DNA of 64,000 bases, from the NCBI GenBank assembly GCA_007570785.1, contig ML664161.1:42855293-42919292 (forward strand), in the 5' to 3' direction. Below the pieces are notes generated by a model, which saw nothing but the letters and a program-made list of their open reading frames with translations, made no database searches and was not told the DNA's origin. Origin of the DNA: Antilocapra americana (lineage: Eukaryota > Chordata > Mammalia > Artiodactyla > Antilocapridae). Below, one piece after another: positions 21,265-33,174 of this stretch; the stretch's first letter is position 1; every line of letters starts with the position of its first letter. Position numbers and translations under genes: made by a program.

Positions 21265-22020
21265 CATTCCTCTCCATACCAAAGCTAGCACTCTAGTTTA
21301 CAGTGCCATCTTATCTCACTCAAGTTATTGCAACACTCTCCTGATGTCCTTAATATTAACCTAAAAATCTAGCCCCTGTCTCCTCTTCCAGTCTGACTTA
21401 AATCACTTTTTCCCTGGCTTCCTATGCTCCAATCATGTGTGTGTAAAAGTTGCTTAGTCGTGTCTGACTCTTTGCTACCCCATGGACTATACAGTCCATG
21501 GAATTCTCCAGGCCAGAATACTGGAGTGGGTAGCCTTTCCCTTCTCTTGAGGATCTTCCCAACCCAGGGATCGAACCTAGGTCTCCCTCATTGCAGGTGA
21601 ATTCTTTACCAGCTGAGCCATAAGGGAAGGCCATACTCCAATTATACTAAACTCCTTTTCATGCTTTCAGCATACACCTCATTCTCATTTCTGGTCTTTA
21701 CAGATATCCTCCATATGAATGGAAAATGTCTCCATTTTCTCCTTCTTCCCCTTACAAAAATAACTTAGCAGGTCTCAATTTATAGCTCATTTTCTTTGGA
21801 TGTCTTCCCTCTTTCCCCAATTAATTGCCTTACATTGCGTTCCTATAATGTAAGCCTTATTTTAATTGATTGTTTTAGTTAAATCTTTTTTAAGATAGGA
21901 AATGATATTATATCTCGTTCAATGATATTTATCTCTTATAGCTAATATAATGCCTGGTACTGATGAGACATCTGATAAATAGTTGTTGAGAGAATGAGCG
22001 AGTGAAAGAATAAATAAATG
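21265..22020 (+). repeat. L2 LINE 3' end, sense, split by a SINE
   Basis: The order of an L2 ORF2 end ('ctcactcaagttattgcaac', 'ctggcttcctatgctcc') and L2 3' UTR ('taatataatgcctggtactg', ending 'aataaataaatg') is clear across the SINE at 21437-21632. Confidence 0.75.
21437..21632 (-). mobile_element. Bov-tA SINE, antisense, in L2
   Basis: This reverse Bov-tA runs from 'gttgcttagtcgtgtctgac' to 'ccagctgagccataaggga'. It has 13-bp flanks (21424-21436 and 21633-21645) that differ at two positions (atgctccaatcat versus atactccaattat). Confidence 0.92.
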
Positions 22021-22113
22021 TTTTAATAGCCATACATAATATTATAGCTAATCTGTTATATTTTTCATTATTTTTTAACAGTATTTATTCTTATAAATAT
22101 TTATCCTTAGAAA

Positions 22114-22251
22114 CTGCTGCTGCTGCTGCTGCTAAGTCATGTCAGTTGTGTCTGATGCTTCACAACCCCATGGACTGTAGCCTACCAGGCTCCTCTGTCC
22201 ATGGGATTTTCCAGGCCAGAGTACTGGAGTGGGGTGCCATTTCCTTCTTCA
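22114..22251 (-). mobile_element. BovA SINE with CTG-repeat tail, antisense
   Basis: This BovA monomer in reverse has a (CTG)n tail (22114-22131), the complement of the AGC tail typical of BOV-A2. It is flanked by an 8-bp duplication (cttagaaa) at 22106-22113 and 22252-22259. Confidence 0.88.
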
Positions 22252-22259
22252 CTTAGAAA

Positions 22260-22989
22260 AGCAAAAAACATCAATTCTTAAAAATTTATTTCACTTTTGT
22301 TACATGTATTTTCAATAGCTTTACTAGAGTCTCAATTTTCTGATATTAAGGAGTTATTCCAGAATATGAAATACTCAAACTGCATGATTCCTATATTGTT
22401 CCTCTAGGAAAATTATTGTCAGAGTTACTTTTATTGTTTTGTATGACTTAATGTCAAGAATAATCAAAGGTGTTCATGATCGGTATGAATTTGATAACTT
22501 TGTCCTAGGGATTATTATGCTATTGTCAGTTTTCTTAGACTAACATTTAGGAAAATTCTGTTAACACGGTCTTTGCTTCTGTATCTGGCTGACTTAAGCC
22601 CAGGCTAGATGCAAATATTTTCCAATAATACTCTGGCATTACTTTTTATTATTTGTCTATAAGAAACTAGGGAGGATATTAAATATGAGACAGTAAAGGA
22701 ACATGACTGAATATGGTTCCACTGACAACTGAGGAGGTTGCTTAAAATGCCATGAATAGTAAGTTTGAAATAAAAGTTTTTCAAAACATTTGGTATTGCA
22801 CAACCAGTTTCCACATTAATCAATCCCTTATGCTCTAATTAATACCTTGCTAAAATGTTGATTCTCAAGGAAAACAACAGTTTTTAACTTTTATAGATAT
22901 TTGGCACATTTTAAAATTAATTATTAATAGGTTAATCAAGTATTGAATATTGATCAGAATAATATTCTGCTGTTGTAATGCTTACAGTA
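22260..22989. other. Unassigned unique sequence
   Basis: I see no recognisable gene or repeat. Confidence 0.45.
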
Positions 22990-23185
22990 AGTGAGGTGTT
23001 AAACATACCTTCATATCTCACAGTGACCCTATACTGAGAACTTACCATCACTTTACTAATGAGAAGCATGAAGATTAGAGATATAAATTAAATTCCTTTA
23101 TATATCACACAATTTGTACAGAGAAAATCTAGGTTAAAATCTGAGTCTATTTTGCATAAATGTTTCCAATCCATTCCATTACCTC
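22990..23185 (-). repeat. MIR SINE relic, antisense
   Basis: The order 'ttcatatctcacagtgaccc', 'ctttactaatgagaag' and 'aaatctaggttaaaatctga' fits an antisense MIR with heavy decay. Confidence 0.5.
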
Positions 23186-23211
23186 TTTGTGAAACAATTC
23201 CTTGTTCTAGG

Positions 23212-23655
23212 TGTATCAGTTTCCTGGTGTTGCCATAACATACTACCACAAACTTGGCCTCAAACTGCTCTATGCTTCCTTCTTTACATGGCCTTCCCTT
23301 TGTGTCTGTGTCTTCTCTTCTGTCTCTTCTAGAGGCAGGTCATTGTATTTCTCTGGGCCAGGAAGATCCCGTGAGGGCACAGCAACCCACTCCAGTATTC
23401 TTGCCTGGAAAATCCCATGGACAGAGGAGTCTGGCAGGCTGTGCTCCGTAGGGTCACAAAGAATCAGACGTGACTAAAGTGACTTAGTATGCATGCAGGG
23501 TTACAAACTTGGATAATCCAGGATGATCCTATCTGGAGATTCTTAACCTAATTAGATATGCAAAGACCCTTCTTCCAAATAAGGCCATGTTCTCAGCTTC
23601 TGAGGACTGAGATGTGGGCATATCTTTTAGGGAGCCACCATTCAACCCACAAGAC
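23212..23655 (-). repeat. MLT1-type solo LTR (ERVL-MaLR), antisense, with SINE inside
   Basis: The left end 'gtatcagtttcctggtgttg' with 'cataacatactaccacaaac', and the right part 'ggataatccaggatgatcc' with 'cttaacctaattagatatgc', form the usual reverse MLT1 LTR. The middle is partly deleted and holds a BovA SINE. No internal retroviral genes adjoin it, so it is a solo LTR relic. Confidence 0.8.
23381..23497 (+). mobile_element. BovA SINE, sense, inside MLT1 LTR
   Basis: This BovA monomer runs from 'agcaacccactccagtattc' to 'gactaaagtgacttagtatg'. MLT1 sequence flanks it on both sides, so the SINE is the younger insertion. Confidence 0.88.
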
Positions 23656-24303
23656 TTGGCAACAGAGAAACTATTTTGCTCTCAGAACAGTAGATATATA
23701 TCTTTGGAATATTCAGTATTCAAAGTTCAGAAATCTAAAGTTTACAAATGCATAGAGAAATGTTTACAAATGGCTAGTTAATGCTGATTCTCCATGAAGA
23801 CCAGCCATAAAGTAGTGACTGTCACCCTGTCCCTAACGCGACAAAATGATAACATCTTAAAGGAGTGCCTCTCATATTTCTGGAGTAGCTTCATCAAAGC
23901 TGTGATCCATCCTGCCTGTTTGGTTGAAAAAGGAGACATCAATCAATAGGTTGAAAGACATTTGATTTTCTTCCATGATGCCAATCTCAAACATAAATAC
24001 CATTGTAGTCTATTTTGGTATATCCTCCATAAAACTTCTCCAACTGCTTACTGAATCTCTAAATCATTTCAAGGTAGGTATTCTTTAAAATACAGAAGAG
24101 GGTTTCATTCTCTGACTATATTTGTACTTTTCCAAACTTCAGGTTTTTCCCCTTAGTATTGATAATCTAGGGTTTCATGAAAAATCCTATGATTACCCTC
24201 TCCAAAACTGTTATAACCCCATTATGTAATAGGTCAAGATAAATGCCCTTCCTTTAACTTTTAAGACACTTTAACCCCAAGTCATGCTGTGGATCTTTCA
24301 ATT
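23656..24303. other. Unassigned unique sequence
   Basis: No gene is visible and no repeat is recognised with confidence. Confidence 0.4.
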
Positions 24304-24318
24304 CCAAAACTGCACACA

Positions 24319-24554
24319 GTTCAATTGCTCAGTCATGTCCGACTCTTTGCAACCCCATGGACTGCCACATGCCAGGCTTCCCTGTCCATCACCATCTCCT
24401 GGAGTTTATCCAAGCTCATGTCCATTGAGTCCGTGATGCCATCCAACCATCTCATCCTCTGTCGTTCCCTTCTCCTCCCGCCTTCAATCTTTCGCAGCGT
24501 CAGGATCTTTTCAAATGAGTCAGTTCTTTGCATCAGGTGGCCAAAGCTGAAATG
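24319..24554 (-). mobile_element. Short BovB 3' end, antisense, with 14-15-bp TSD
   Basis: This is 236 bp of reverse BovB 3' end, from 'gttcaattgctcagtcatg' to 'ggtggccaaagctgaaatg'. The flanks are ccaaaactgcacaca (24304-24318) and ccaaactgcacaca (24555-24568), a clean duplication with one A gained or lost. Confidence 0.93.
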
Positions 24555-24568
24555 CCAAACTGCACACA

Positions 24569-24889
24569 TCCTTCTCTATTTAAGCTTTCATGGATTACAC
24601 AGACTAGAAGTGCATCATTACATATATCCAAATGTATTATAATTTTACATAAAAATAGTAAACCTTCCTACCTTGCTTTCAGTACATGTGATGAGTCTCT
24701 ACATTTTACTAGTCTTTTTGGCTACAGGTTCATATTAAGCTAATATCATTAGTAAACAGTTCAGAGTAATTTACAGATACTTTTTTTTTTGCTGCATTGA
24801 TATCTCAAATCATCTTAAAAGTACAATTTCTGTTATTTTCCCCCAAAATGTTTGCCTTGCTTTTGTTCTCATTGAGACTACTAATTGAT
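24569..24889. other. Unassigned sequence
   Basis: No gene is visible. A 10-base T-run lies at about 24781. Confidence 0.4.
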
Positions 24890-25012
24890 GTTTATTTAGT
24901 GCCTTTAATTTGGAGGCCATGTATGAAATATTCCATACAAGTTACCTCAGTAAATCTCCAACATGGACAAGTATTTTCTATGTTTTACAGATGAAGAAAC
25001 TGAGACCTTATT
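24890..25012 (-). repeat. MIR/L2-like relic, antisense
   Basis: The sequence includes 'gttttacagatgaagaaact' followed by 'gagac', with an upstream 'tttatttagtgcctttaatt' block, as in reverse MIR or MIR3. Confidence 0.5.
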
Positions 25013-25241
25013 GCTCCTTTTTACTGATTCACATAACTTGATTTCCTGGCTGATTATCTGTTTGGTTTGAATGGCTCTACTGTCACTATTTCAGGGATAC
25101 TTTATTCACTACTTTTCTTCATCATTGACAAAATATTGACTTAGGACAGTTTCCAGTACTAATCTAGGGAGATTCATTTCTATTCATTCACTTATTAAAT
25201 TCCAGGAATTATTCTGCACACTGAGTACAGAGGTAGTCGGT

Positions 25242-25728
25242 TGTGGTAGACAGCTCCTAAGATGGCTTGCAGTCCTCTCCACATCCCATGTCCCACTCCC
25301 TTGAGTATTTCTCTCTCCTTCAGTATTGACTAGACCTAGTGACTCATTTCTGAAAAAGACAAAAATGGTGGGATGTAACTTCTCAGATTAAGTTTTTAAA
25401 AAGACTGTGGCTTTCATCTTGAATGCCTCTCTCACTGTTTCCTGTGTTACTCTATCTGGGGAAAGTCAAATGCCATACCATCCACACAGCCCTGTGGAGG
25501 CACCCACCTGACAAGTGAATTTAGAGTATGACTTTCAGTTCAAACCATAGCTCTGGCTGACAGGTTGATTACAACCTCCTGAGGGACTTTGAACTTTCCA
25601 GAGGCACCTAGCTACACTGCAAACAGATTCCTGGCCCCACAGGAACCATGAGATAATTCTTTTTTTTTTTTTTAAGCTACTAAGTTTTGGAATAACTTGT
25701 CAGGCAGTAATAGATAACTATTATAGCA
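25242..25728 (+). repeat. MLT1-like solo LTR (ERVL-MaLR), sense, inside L2
   Basis: The element begins 'tgtggtagacagctcctaag', contains 'tgggatgtaacttctcagat' and 'aagactgtggctttcatctt', has a polyadenylation-like stretch (T-run at about 25661), and ends 'taatagataactattata'. This is the MLT1 plan. There are no internal genes. L2 sequence lies on both sides. Confidence 0.75.
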
Positions 25729-26108
25729 ATATGGCTGAGAGTCTCATTCTTGTGGAATTTATATTCTGAGAGCAGTTATATGTCCCCACAACATACAAAA
25801 TAAATACAAATGAGAAAGATACTAGTAATTCACTCTCAGAGGAAAATAAAACAGAATAGAGTGAATTGAGGATGCTCTGGACACTGTGATCAGGGAAAGA
25901 AAGATCGCTCCATAAAGAACTGTTTAGCTGGGAGTAATGAGGAGTTAGTCCACTGTGAAACTGTCAGGGCAGGAGAGCTCAGGCAGAGGAGACAGAGTAG
26001 GGGTATTAGGAGTAGCGTTGGCTTGTTTGCGGGACATCATGGGTCAGTGAGGCAGAAGCACAGCGAGTAAGTGAAGAACTGTAGGTGATGAGATCAAAGA
26101 GGTGGATA

Positions 26109-26232
26109 TATTAAATCACTTCAGTCATGTCCGGCTCTGTGTGACACCATGGACTACAGCCTGCCATGGTCCTCTGTCCACGTGGATTCTCCAGGCAAGA
26201 TTACTGGAGTGAGTGCCATGCCCTTCTCCAGG
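26109..26232 (-). mobile_element. BovA SINE, antisense, inside L2
   Basis: This reverse BovA monomer is flanked by a possible short duplication (aggtgga at about 26100-26106 and 26237-26243). Confidence 0.85.
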
Positions 26233-26439
26233 GAACAGGTGGAAAGGAACAGATAATGGAGAGACATAGGTTAGCGTTTTGAATTTGAAATATCATTCTT
26301 ACAACACTATATACTGTAGATTTTATGCAAGGTCTGCCTTGCATTTCAAGACCACTCTGGCTTCTGTTTAGAAAATGGATTGCAAGAGACAAGAATGGAA
26401 ACAGAGAAATCGGTTAGGGAACCAGTTAAGAGATAATCA

Positions 26440-26653
26440 GCCTCCCTGGTGGCTCAGACTATAAAGCGTCTTCCTGCAATGAGGGAGGCCGGGTTCGATC
26501 GCTGAGTCAGGAAGATCCCCTGGAGAAGGAAATGGCAACCCACTCCAGTACTCTTGCCTGGGAAAATCCCATGGACAGAAGAGCCTGGTAGGTTATGGTC
26601 CATGGGGTCGCAAATAGTCTGATGCGACTGAGCGACTTCACTTTCTTTTTCCT
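26440..26653 (+). mobile_element. Bov-tA SINE, sense, with perfect 14-bp TSD
   Basis: The complete element begins with the tRNA-like part ('ctccctggtggctcag', with a box B-like 'ggttcgatcgc'). The BovA part follows, ending in 'gcgacttcactttctttttc'. It is flanked by a perfect duplication (ttaagagataatca) at 26426-26439 and 26654-26667. Box B is the internal pol III promoter element of tRNA-derived SINEs. Confidence 0.96.
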
Positions 26654-26900
26654 TTAAGAGATAATCATGTTTTGGGTTGGTAACAACAGAGATGGTGAGA
26701 AATGGTTAAGTTTGGGATGTACTTTTCAGGTTGAGTTAATGGGGATTATTGATGGATTCAGTGTGTTGAGTGAGACAAAAGGAATTCAAAGGCTCCTAAT
26801 GTTTGGGCTAATCACTCTGGTGGATGATGACACCTTTCACTAAGATGAAGGAAATGCAGTTTGGTTGGAGGAAGGGGTGGCAATATGGGTGTTACAGACT

Positions 26901-28721
26901 TGGGAGTTTTGTTTTGAGTGTGTTACATTAGTCTAGAGCATGTGGCCCTAGCAAGGGAAATGCCCACTTATCTCTATTCTGTGCTTTAAGCTAGTTTCTT
27001 GCTGTGGAAAACTACCTCTAACATCTTCATAATATGTTGAATTCTGGTGAGTTTTATTTTTTTAACTTTTGTGGTAGAATTTTGTCAGAGGCTATTTGAA
27101 TACTGAAATAGCAAAAATTAACTTCATCCTTTCAGTAGAGTGAGTTAGTTAATCAGATATAATTTGTCTTATGGAGTGCTACAAAATTCACTGAAGAAAA
27201 AAATCAGTGTAGTATTTTGGTTATAATTTATTACAACACAGATATTACATACAGGATAACCTTTGCTCTCTCCTTCATTCAAACTTTGTTGTAGCTTGTA
27301 ATCATATATTTCCATATTTAAAGTAATTCGTTCATGCTACCTCATTCACTTTAAAAGTTAGTAGCAGCTTTACTGTTAGTCTAGTAAGTGCAGTGGGGAA
27401 TTTGAGAAGATCATTGTTCCCCTTCCTGTACAACCTCTGTAGTAAGAATAAGTAGTGGGAATATTTGTGGTTACATAGATGCATTTGTCCCATGAGAAAA
27501 AGTGATCAGAAAAATCCAGAGGAAATGCTGATAAACCAACAGTGTTTTGTGGTGAAAGAGTGAACAATTGCCTAAAGAATTTTTTTTAAAGTAAATATCA
27601 CCAAGATTATTTGAACATTAGTGCCCTGCATGAGTAGTTAGCAAAAATATACTTAGGTAGCTATGTGTTGCCCAATCTGAGGAGATTCTCCAACCCACTG
27701 GAAATTTTAGACTTGTCCCTCAGATACTCAATAATAAACTGAGGGGCACAGGCATGATTTGTTAATTCTGAGCCAATATATTGCAACTGCAATGCATTGT
27801 GAGATCCTGGTATGAAGTGGCATAGTATAAAATTAAATTGTATTGTATAGTGCATTGTATTGTTCCATCAGATTTTGATATCCTCACTTTAAATAATTCA
27901 TGGGAAGAAATGATCACTTCATAATGCCACAAACTCACAGCAGGCAAAACTAATTTTACACAATATGAAAACAGATTTTATTTATTTAAAAGGAATATTT
28001 AAAAAAAATCCACAACAACTTTTTTGACACCAGCTGCTGAGAAATAAATAGAATACTTTATGACAAAAAATATCCAAATCTATAAAAACTGTTCCTGGGA
28101 GACCAAGTTGAGGATTTTAAAGATACATTTAAATGCCTTGGTCAATGCCATAAGCCTTATTTTGAGGGAAAATACCCTTCCATCTTGTTTACTCCCTGTG
28201 GGGATAAAATGGTACTAAGAGAGAAAATTAGCTTTAGAAAATCCTTCCTAACAGCTACAACATAATACCAAGGAAGTGGCAAACTCAGGTATCACATCAT
28301 GGACCCCTCACTAGGCCAGATAACCTCTATAGGTAAATGGTAACTAGTATCCTGAATGCAAACTATAAATGATTGCTTAGTTTTGCTCAAACCAGACTTT
28401 AATTGGCAGTGGAAAAGAATATTTTGGGGTGACCACAACAATTTTCCTTTCACTGTGGCTTTAAGAATGGAATGAGGAAGTAAGGTAAAAATATAACGAG
28501 ACTATTTTCTTTGGGAAAGTTTATTAGTCATTTCTATACAAATATCATATATTTTTATATGAATCACAAGAAAATACAGGCTTGCTGTTCAATTTGATAA
28601 TGACTTCATATCTGACTCAATCAGATGCTGGCTTCAGACAAAGAATGGGACCCATGCCATGGGTGGATCTGGGTTTAATCTTAAAATCGTGAGGGTCCAG
28701 GCATCCAGGCAGTTTGCAGTC
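26901..28721. other. Unassigned unique sequence
   Basis: No gene is visible. ATTGTAT-like units recur at 27838-27862. I recognise no transposon, although older relics may be hidden. Confidence 0.4.
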
Positions 28722-28747
28722 CTCTTCCCTGAAGCTTCAGGGAAGAG
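28722..28747. repeat. Perfect 26-bp palindrome
   Basis: Bases 28722-28734 (ctcttccctgaag) are followed without any spacer by their exact reverse complement (28735-28747), centred on a HindIII-type aagctt. A 13-bp arm with no spacer is not expected by chance in 64 kb. Confidence 0.95.
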
Positions 28748-29414
28748 AACAAGTGTGAAGCAGGGGCATGGCTTTTAGTGAGATAGCTAAGAGATGGACA
28801 AAAGAAAGAAGAGAGCAAAGTCTAAAATAATCAGATATTTTATCACCAAAGCAATGAAAACACATTCTGTTGGTAATATAAATATTGTTTATTGAATTTT
28901 TACTTCTAAAAAATGTTTAACTTAAAAACTCTTGCTGACAGTGGGAATGTAAATATAAAGCTGAGCGACTGACTCACCAGAAGTTTATTATTATCTCTGA
29001 TAACAGCTGAATTCCAGTCTTCTTTGTGTACTATAAAATGGGGTGATTTGTGTATCCATGGTGTCATAGGCACAGTTGGAAGAGCTTTGTCTCTGGTTTT
29101 GTTATAAATTTCCTTCTTTGGGGTTTATAAGTCAGGAATTAGAAATTCATTTTAGAGTCCTTAGATTTCAAAGGGTTACAGATTTAGAGGGACTAAAATT
29201 TGGTGCTATTCTTTAACTTTCAAGATTTTAAACACCTTACAATGCAGCTGAGATTTAAAATATTCAATTGTTTTTACCAAACTCATTGATGGGGTGGTGT
29301 TTTTAGCAGGTTTCTGTATTTTCTAGGAGCTGTATGATTATACAGAGATGATGGGTCTCCTTTATCCTCAGTATATCAGTGTAGTCTGATATGGATATTA
29401 ACAAGGTGCTTTGG
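28748..29414. other. Unassigned unique sequence
   Basis: I see no recognisable gene or repeat. Confidence 0.4.
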
Positions 29415-29600
29415 GAAAAACAGAAAGAGCCCTGAGATTCCAATACAGAATGTCAAAGTTCAAAGCCTGGCTTAATTCCGCTTGCTAGTTGTTGACCTTA
29501 TGCTGCTGATTTTAACCTTTCTATATCTTACTATTATTATTAATCTGTAAAATGGGGTTAGTAAGACCTACTCTAAGATTCTTTTACCATTTAGTAACAG
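29415..29600 (+). repeat. MIR SINE, sense
   Basis: The order 'cagaaagagccctgagattc', 'tcaaagcctggcttaattcc' and 'ctgtaaaatggggttagtaa' fits the 5' half and core of MIR. Confidence 0.8.
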
Positions 29601-29610
29601 AAAATTCTTG

Positions 29611-29818
29611 TGCTGTGCTTAGTCGCTCAGTCATGTTCTACTCTTTGTGACCCTATGGACTGCGGCCTGCCAGTCTCCTCTGTCCATGGACTTCTCTAGG
29701 CAAGAATAGTGGAGTGGGTAGCCCTGCCCGCCTCCAGGGGATCTTCCCAATCCAGAGATTGAACCCAGGTCTCCAGCATTGCCAGAAGATTCGTTACTGT
29801 CTAAACTACCAGGAAGCT
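29611..29818 (-). mobile_element. Bov-tA SINE, antisense, at the edge of a MIR
   Basis: This reverse Bov-tA runs from 'tgcttagtcgctcagtcatg' to 'actaccaggaagctt'. No clean target-site duplication is visible. Confidence 0.9.
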
Positions 29819-31359
29819 TAACGTTCTATGAAATGTTGATTTAATCTTTTTAATGAATATTATATAAGGACTGTTTCTCAAAGGTAATAGCGTTGCATTT
29901 TAAGGGAAACTTTTGTGCATATATAATGTAACAAATGTAAAAATGACTGTTTTTGCTGAGTATTCTGCTATAACAACCAGAATTATCTTGCAACCATTAA
30001 CCAAAACAAAGCTGGTGTAGCAGAGTTAGCATCAATCTGAGTGATGTTGTAATGATTTTTCAGTAATCAGTAGATATGGGCCAGACTACTTTCTTATGTA
30101 TATAAAGAAATAAGCCAGTTTCCAAATTTCTAATTTCATTTCTTTGTTCATTCTAATGTTTCTAACCTTTCATAATATAAAGCTCTTACCCTTTTTACTG
30201 AAATCTTTACTTCAGTATCAAGCTTTTCTTCACAATGCAAGGGCTACAGATAGAATATGAGTTAAATGTTATTTAAGCAGAATTATTTAAAGGCCATATT
30301 AGTGTTATGAAGCTGCAGATATCCTGAAATAAGCTGTTACCTTTCCACTTGCTTAGACAGATACTATATAAATCAATTATCAAAAATAGAACACTGGCCT
30401 AAAAAATATATTTGTTTTTATGTAAGAACAGAAATGGTCACGTATAAGTGGTGGAAGGGAGATTCATTCCATGAACAAATTTAGTATCTAAGATTTGAAA
30501 CATCAGAACTGTCCATGCAATTAGGAACACTTAATTAAACTTACACATTGACTTTGAGCAGAGAGATTTTTAGAAATAGAAAAGATAATGTTTCATGGCT
30601 TTCAGGAATACAATGACATCATTTTTATTCACAGAAAAGTGCATTTTTAAAATGCACTCAGTTAAAAATGTCAAAGAGTTTGTCACTAGTGAATTTGGGG
30701 TGCTTGTCCCTTTGCCCTCTTATGGAATTTATTTTGTTGAAATAGATTGTCACTCTCTTGGAAGACAATTGCTTTGATATCGACAACAGGCCTTCATTAG
30801 ATCTAGAAATGAATCATAAGGCATATGAGTAGCAGAGCCATATTCAGCCATAATAAAATTACCTGAGAGTTACACATATCACAGAATATGGTGATTTGGG
30901 GGTAGGAAAGTAGTCCAACTTAGATTCACTTTTGTGAAAAAGAACATTTAATAATCATTGTATTAACTTAGCATTCCATCCAAACCTGGAATTTGTGTTT
31001 ACCCAAAGGACCGCTCTGAGATTGAGCAAGATGATTGAAAATGGACTGGGCCAGGTGGGCCAGAGAGAGGGTGGGATCAGCTGACATGGCAGAATAAGAT
31101 TTTGTGTTATCACCTCAAAAGCAACAAAATTCCTTTCTATGAAATTATAACATCTTTCATTTGCCAGGAGAATCTAAGAAGTTTATTCTCTGTCATGGAA
31201 ATAATGCAGTTAAATGGCTTGAAATTTGAACAGATTATTGTAAATGCTCAGATAAAAAGTTAGTATTTTAATGATATTTCAAACATAATCAGCAATGAAA
31301 TTTAAGCAGGACCTAAGAGAATATGACTTAAGAATCTTAGAATCCTAGAATAAAATTAT
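29819..31359. other. Unassigned unique AT-rich sequence
   Basis: No gene is visible. One perfect hairpin lies at 30638-30658 (agtgcatttt, one base, then its complement). Confidence 0.4.
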
Positions 31360-31510
31360 TTAAGAAATAAAATGGTCCTATTCCTCTGGGTAATATATGA
31401 TGTAGGTAAAGTGACTAGTCTAAGATCCCTAAGTTGGGGTATGTGGAAGAGCCGGGTCTAGAAGCAAGTATCTGGTCTCCAGTCAAGTGCTTTTTTTCTA
31501 GTAGAGCTTG
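31360..31510 (-). repeat. Ancient mammalian SINE-like relic
   Basis: The stretch 'aagtgactagtctaagatcc' with 'gagccgggtctagaagcaag' and 'ccagtcaagtgctttt' has the layout of an old antisense mammalian SINE, but it is weak. Confidence 0.35.
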
Positions 31511-31589
31511 ATTCTTTTATATCTGCGCAATAGAGTCAACCTCATAGAAAGATGCAGATCATATATTTATCTAGGCAGTAAAGTGTTCA

Positions 31590-31770
31590 TCCACTCTTAC
31601 AACATTGATAACAATGGAAAGCATTTATTGCACTTACACCCGGGAGACTAAGTAAATCCACACGGAAACAGATGCACTAAGTGATGAAGCTTGGTTGTGA
31701 ATGAACTCAGGCATTCTGAGTTCCAGAGCTTGTGTCCTTATCCTCTGTGCAGCCTCTCAAGCATTTGTTA
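31590..31770 (-). repeat. MIR-like relic, antisense
   Basis: The order 'gagactaagtaaatccac', 'tgtgaatgaactcaggcatt', 'ctgagttccagagcttgtg' and 'tccttatcctctgtgc' is compatible with antisense MIR. Confidence 0.45.
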
Positions 31771-32234
31771 GTTACGTATTTGCTTAGACATGTCATAGAT
31801 GACTTCTAAGGGCTTCGGAAGAACAAGTTTCAAGAAAGTAATATATACATGAATAGTAGACATGCCCATTGAATAAAATATAAGGCTGGAAGAACTGAAG
31901 AATGTCACCTGGAAAAGAAAACAACCATGAGAGAAATATATGATAGTGATGCAGAAATCAGGTTATAACTGTTTTCAGCAACAATGTACAATACTGGGAC
32001 CAATAGGTGGGAATTAGAAGAAGATGGGTTCTGGTTTAATGTAGCAGGGCAGTCACCAGAACAGGCAGCCTTGTTAGTGAGTATAACAAGGTGTACAGGC
32101 CACATGGCAGGTCTCTATTTCTATAGACAGAGTTGCTGCACTGGCATAGCACATTGGAGTAGAACTGTACTCAGCTAGGTGAGAGGAAAGGGACACCATT
32201 AATTTCATCTGAAGCTGTATTGGAAGGCAAGTAA
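31771..32234. other. Unassigned sequence, possibly an unrecognised repeat
   Basis: No gene is visible. The moderately GC-rich part at 31980-32180 might belong to an LTR or DNA transposon that I cannot name. Short overlapping frames on both strands argue against coding. Confidence 0.3.
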
Positions 32235-32460
32235 GAGCAAGATCTCTGGACAGATCCAACTTTGAATTCTGGCACCGTGAACTTAGCCAAGTTACTTAAC
32301 TCTAAAACTTCTCTGAGTCCCAATTTCCTTATCTATAATTGGGATAATTGCATTAAACGTCTAGAATTGTAATGAAGAGGAGTAAATGAGACTGTTACGT
32401 AAAATGCCTAGTACTGTGCCAGGCACATATAAGTGCTCAGAAGATATTCATTTTTCAGGA
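32235..32460 (+). repeat. MIR SINE, sense, fairly complete
   Basis: The order 'ttgaattctggcaccgtgaa', 'agccaagttacttaactcta', 'ccaatttccttatctataat' and 'actgtgccaggcacatataa' fits MIR along its length. Confidence 0.85.
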
Positions 32461-33174
32461 GTGAAAGATTCATTAATTTTTCAAAAATTAACTACATTGC
32501 TAATTATTCTTTAATATGGAAAAAGAATCTTGGCCTAGCAGGTAATAAGTGGTAGGACTTTATGTTTACCAATCTCTCACTGCCTTTGGATAAGGTCACC
32601 ACGGACTCTGGATTGTGAAAAAAAGTACATACAAAGGAAGCTTTGCAAATCAACTTATTTAAAATGCAGTAGAGGAGCTTATGATTTAAAAGCATCCTGT
32701 GGTGAATCCTTTTATAGTGAATAATCACCCCCTAATTTATCTGTTTTGTAAGTTCAGAATTTGGCTCACTGAGTCTTCTTAAAGCAAAGAGTACACCTGT
32801 ACTCTTATTTCTACAAGGTAGGCAGTATTTTCATGCTGGGCTGACTTTCAGAGAAATACAGGGTGCCTCTTAGATTCAGGATGACATAGGCTGGGTAACC
32901 ACAGGAACATACAAGGTTACTCTAGTTAGTTATAACATTAATTGTACTTGGTGACACATACATTTCTAATGAGCATGCAGGCTCATATAGGTCAGTTGAC
33001 CACTAGACCACTGCACATAATAATTTTTCCCGAATTAAAGAGTTGTATACTTAAGATATATTTTTCTTTATATCTCTTTTTCTTTCTCTGAAATTTCACT
33101 GGAAATCAACATGAAATTATGACATAATACAGATCCTTCAGAAAAAAAGCCCCAAACCAAACAAACAATGGAAA
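32461..33174. other. Unassigned unique sequence
   Basis: I see no recognisable gene or repeat. Confidence 0.4.

Larger units (their letters stand above)
25175..26900 (-). repeat. L2 LINE, long antisense copy with three insertions
   Basis: The left part ('ttcattcacttattaaattc ... ctgagtacagagg') is the reverse L2 3' end. After the LTR it continues with 'cattcttgtggaatttatat', and then with reverse L2 ORF2 sequence ('gatcagggaaagaaagatc', 'ctggcttctgtttagaaaat', 'ggtgagaaatggttaag'). An MLT1-like LTR, a BovA and a Bov-tA are nested in it. Coding capacity is lost. Confidence 0.75.

Noticed and set aside
26440..26510. tRNA-like sequence with a box B
   Set aside because: It is the head of a Bov-tA SINE with a TSD, not a tRNA gene. 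The same applies to the other Bov-tA heads.
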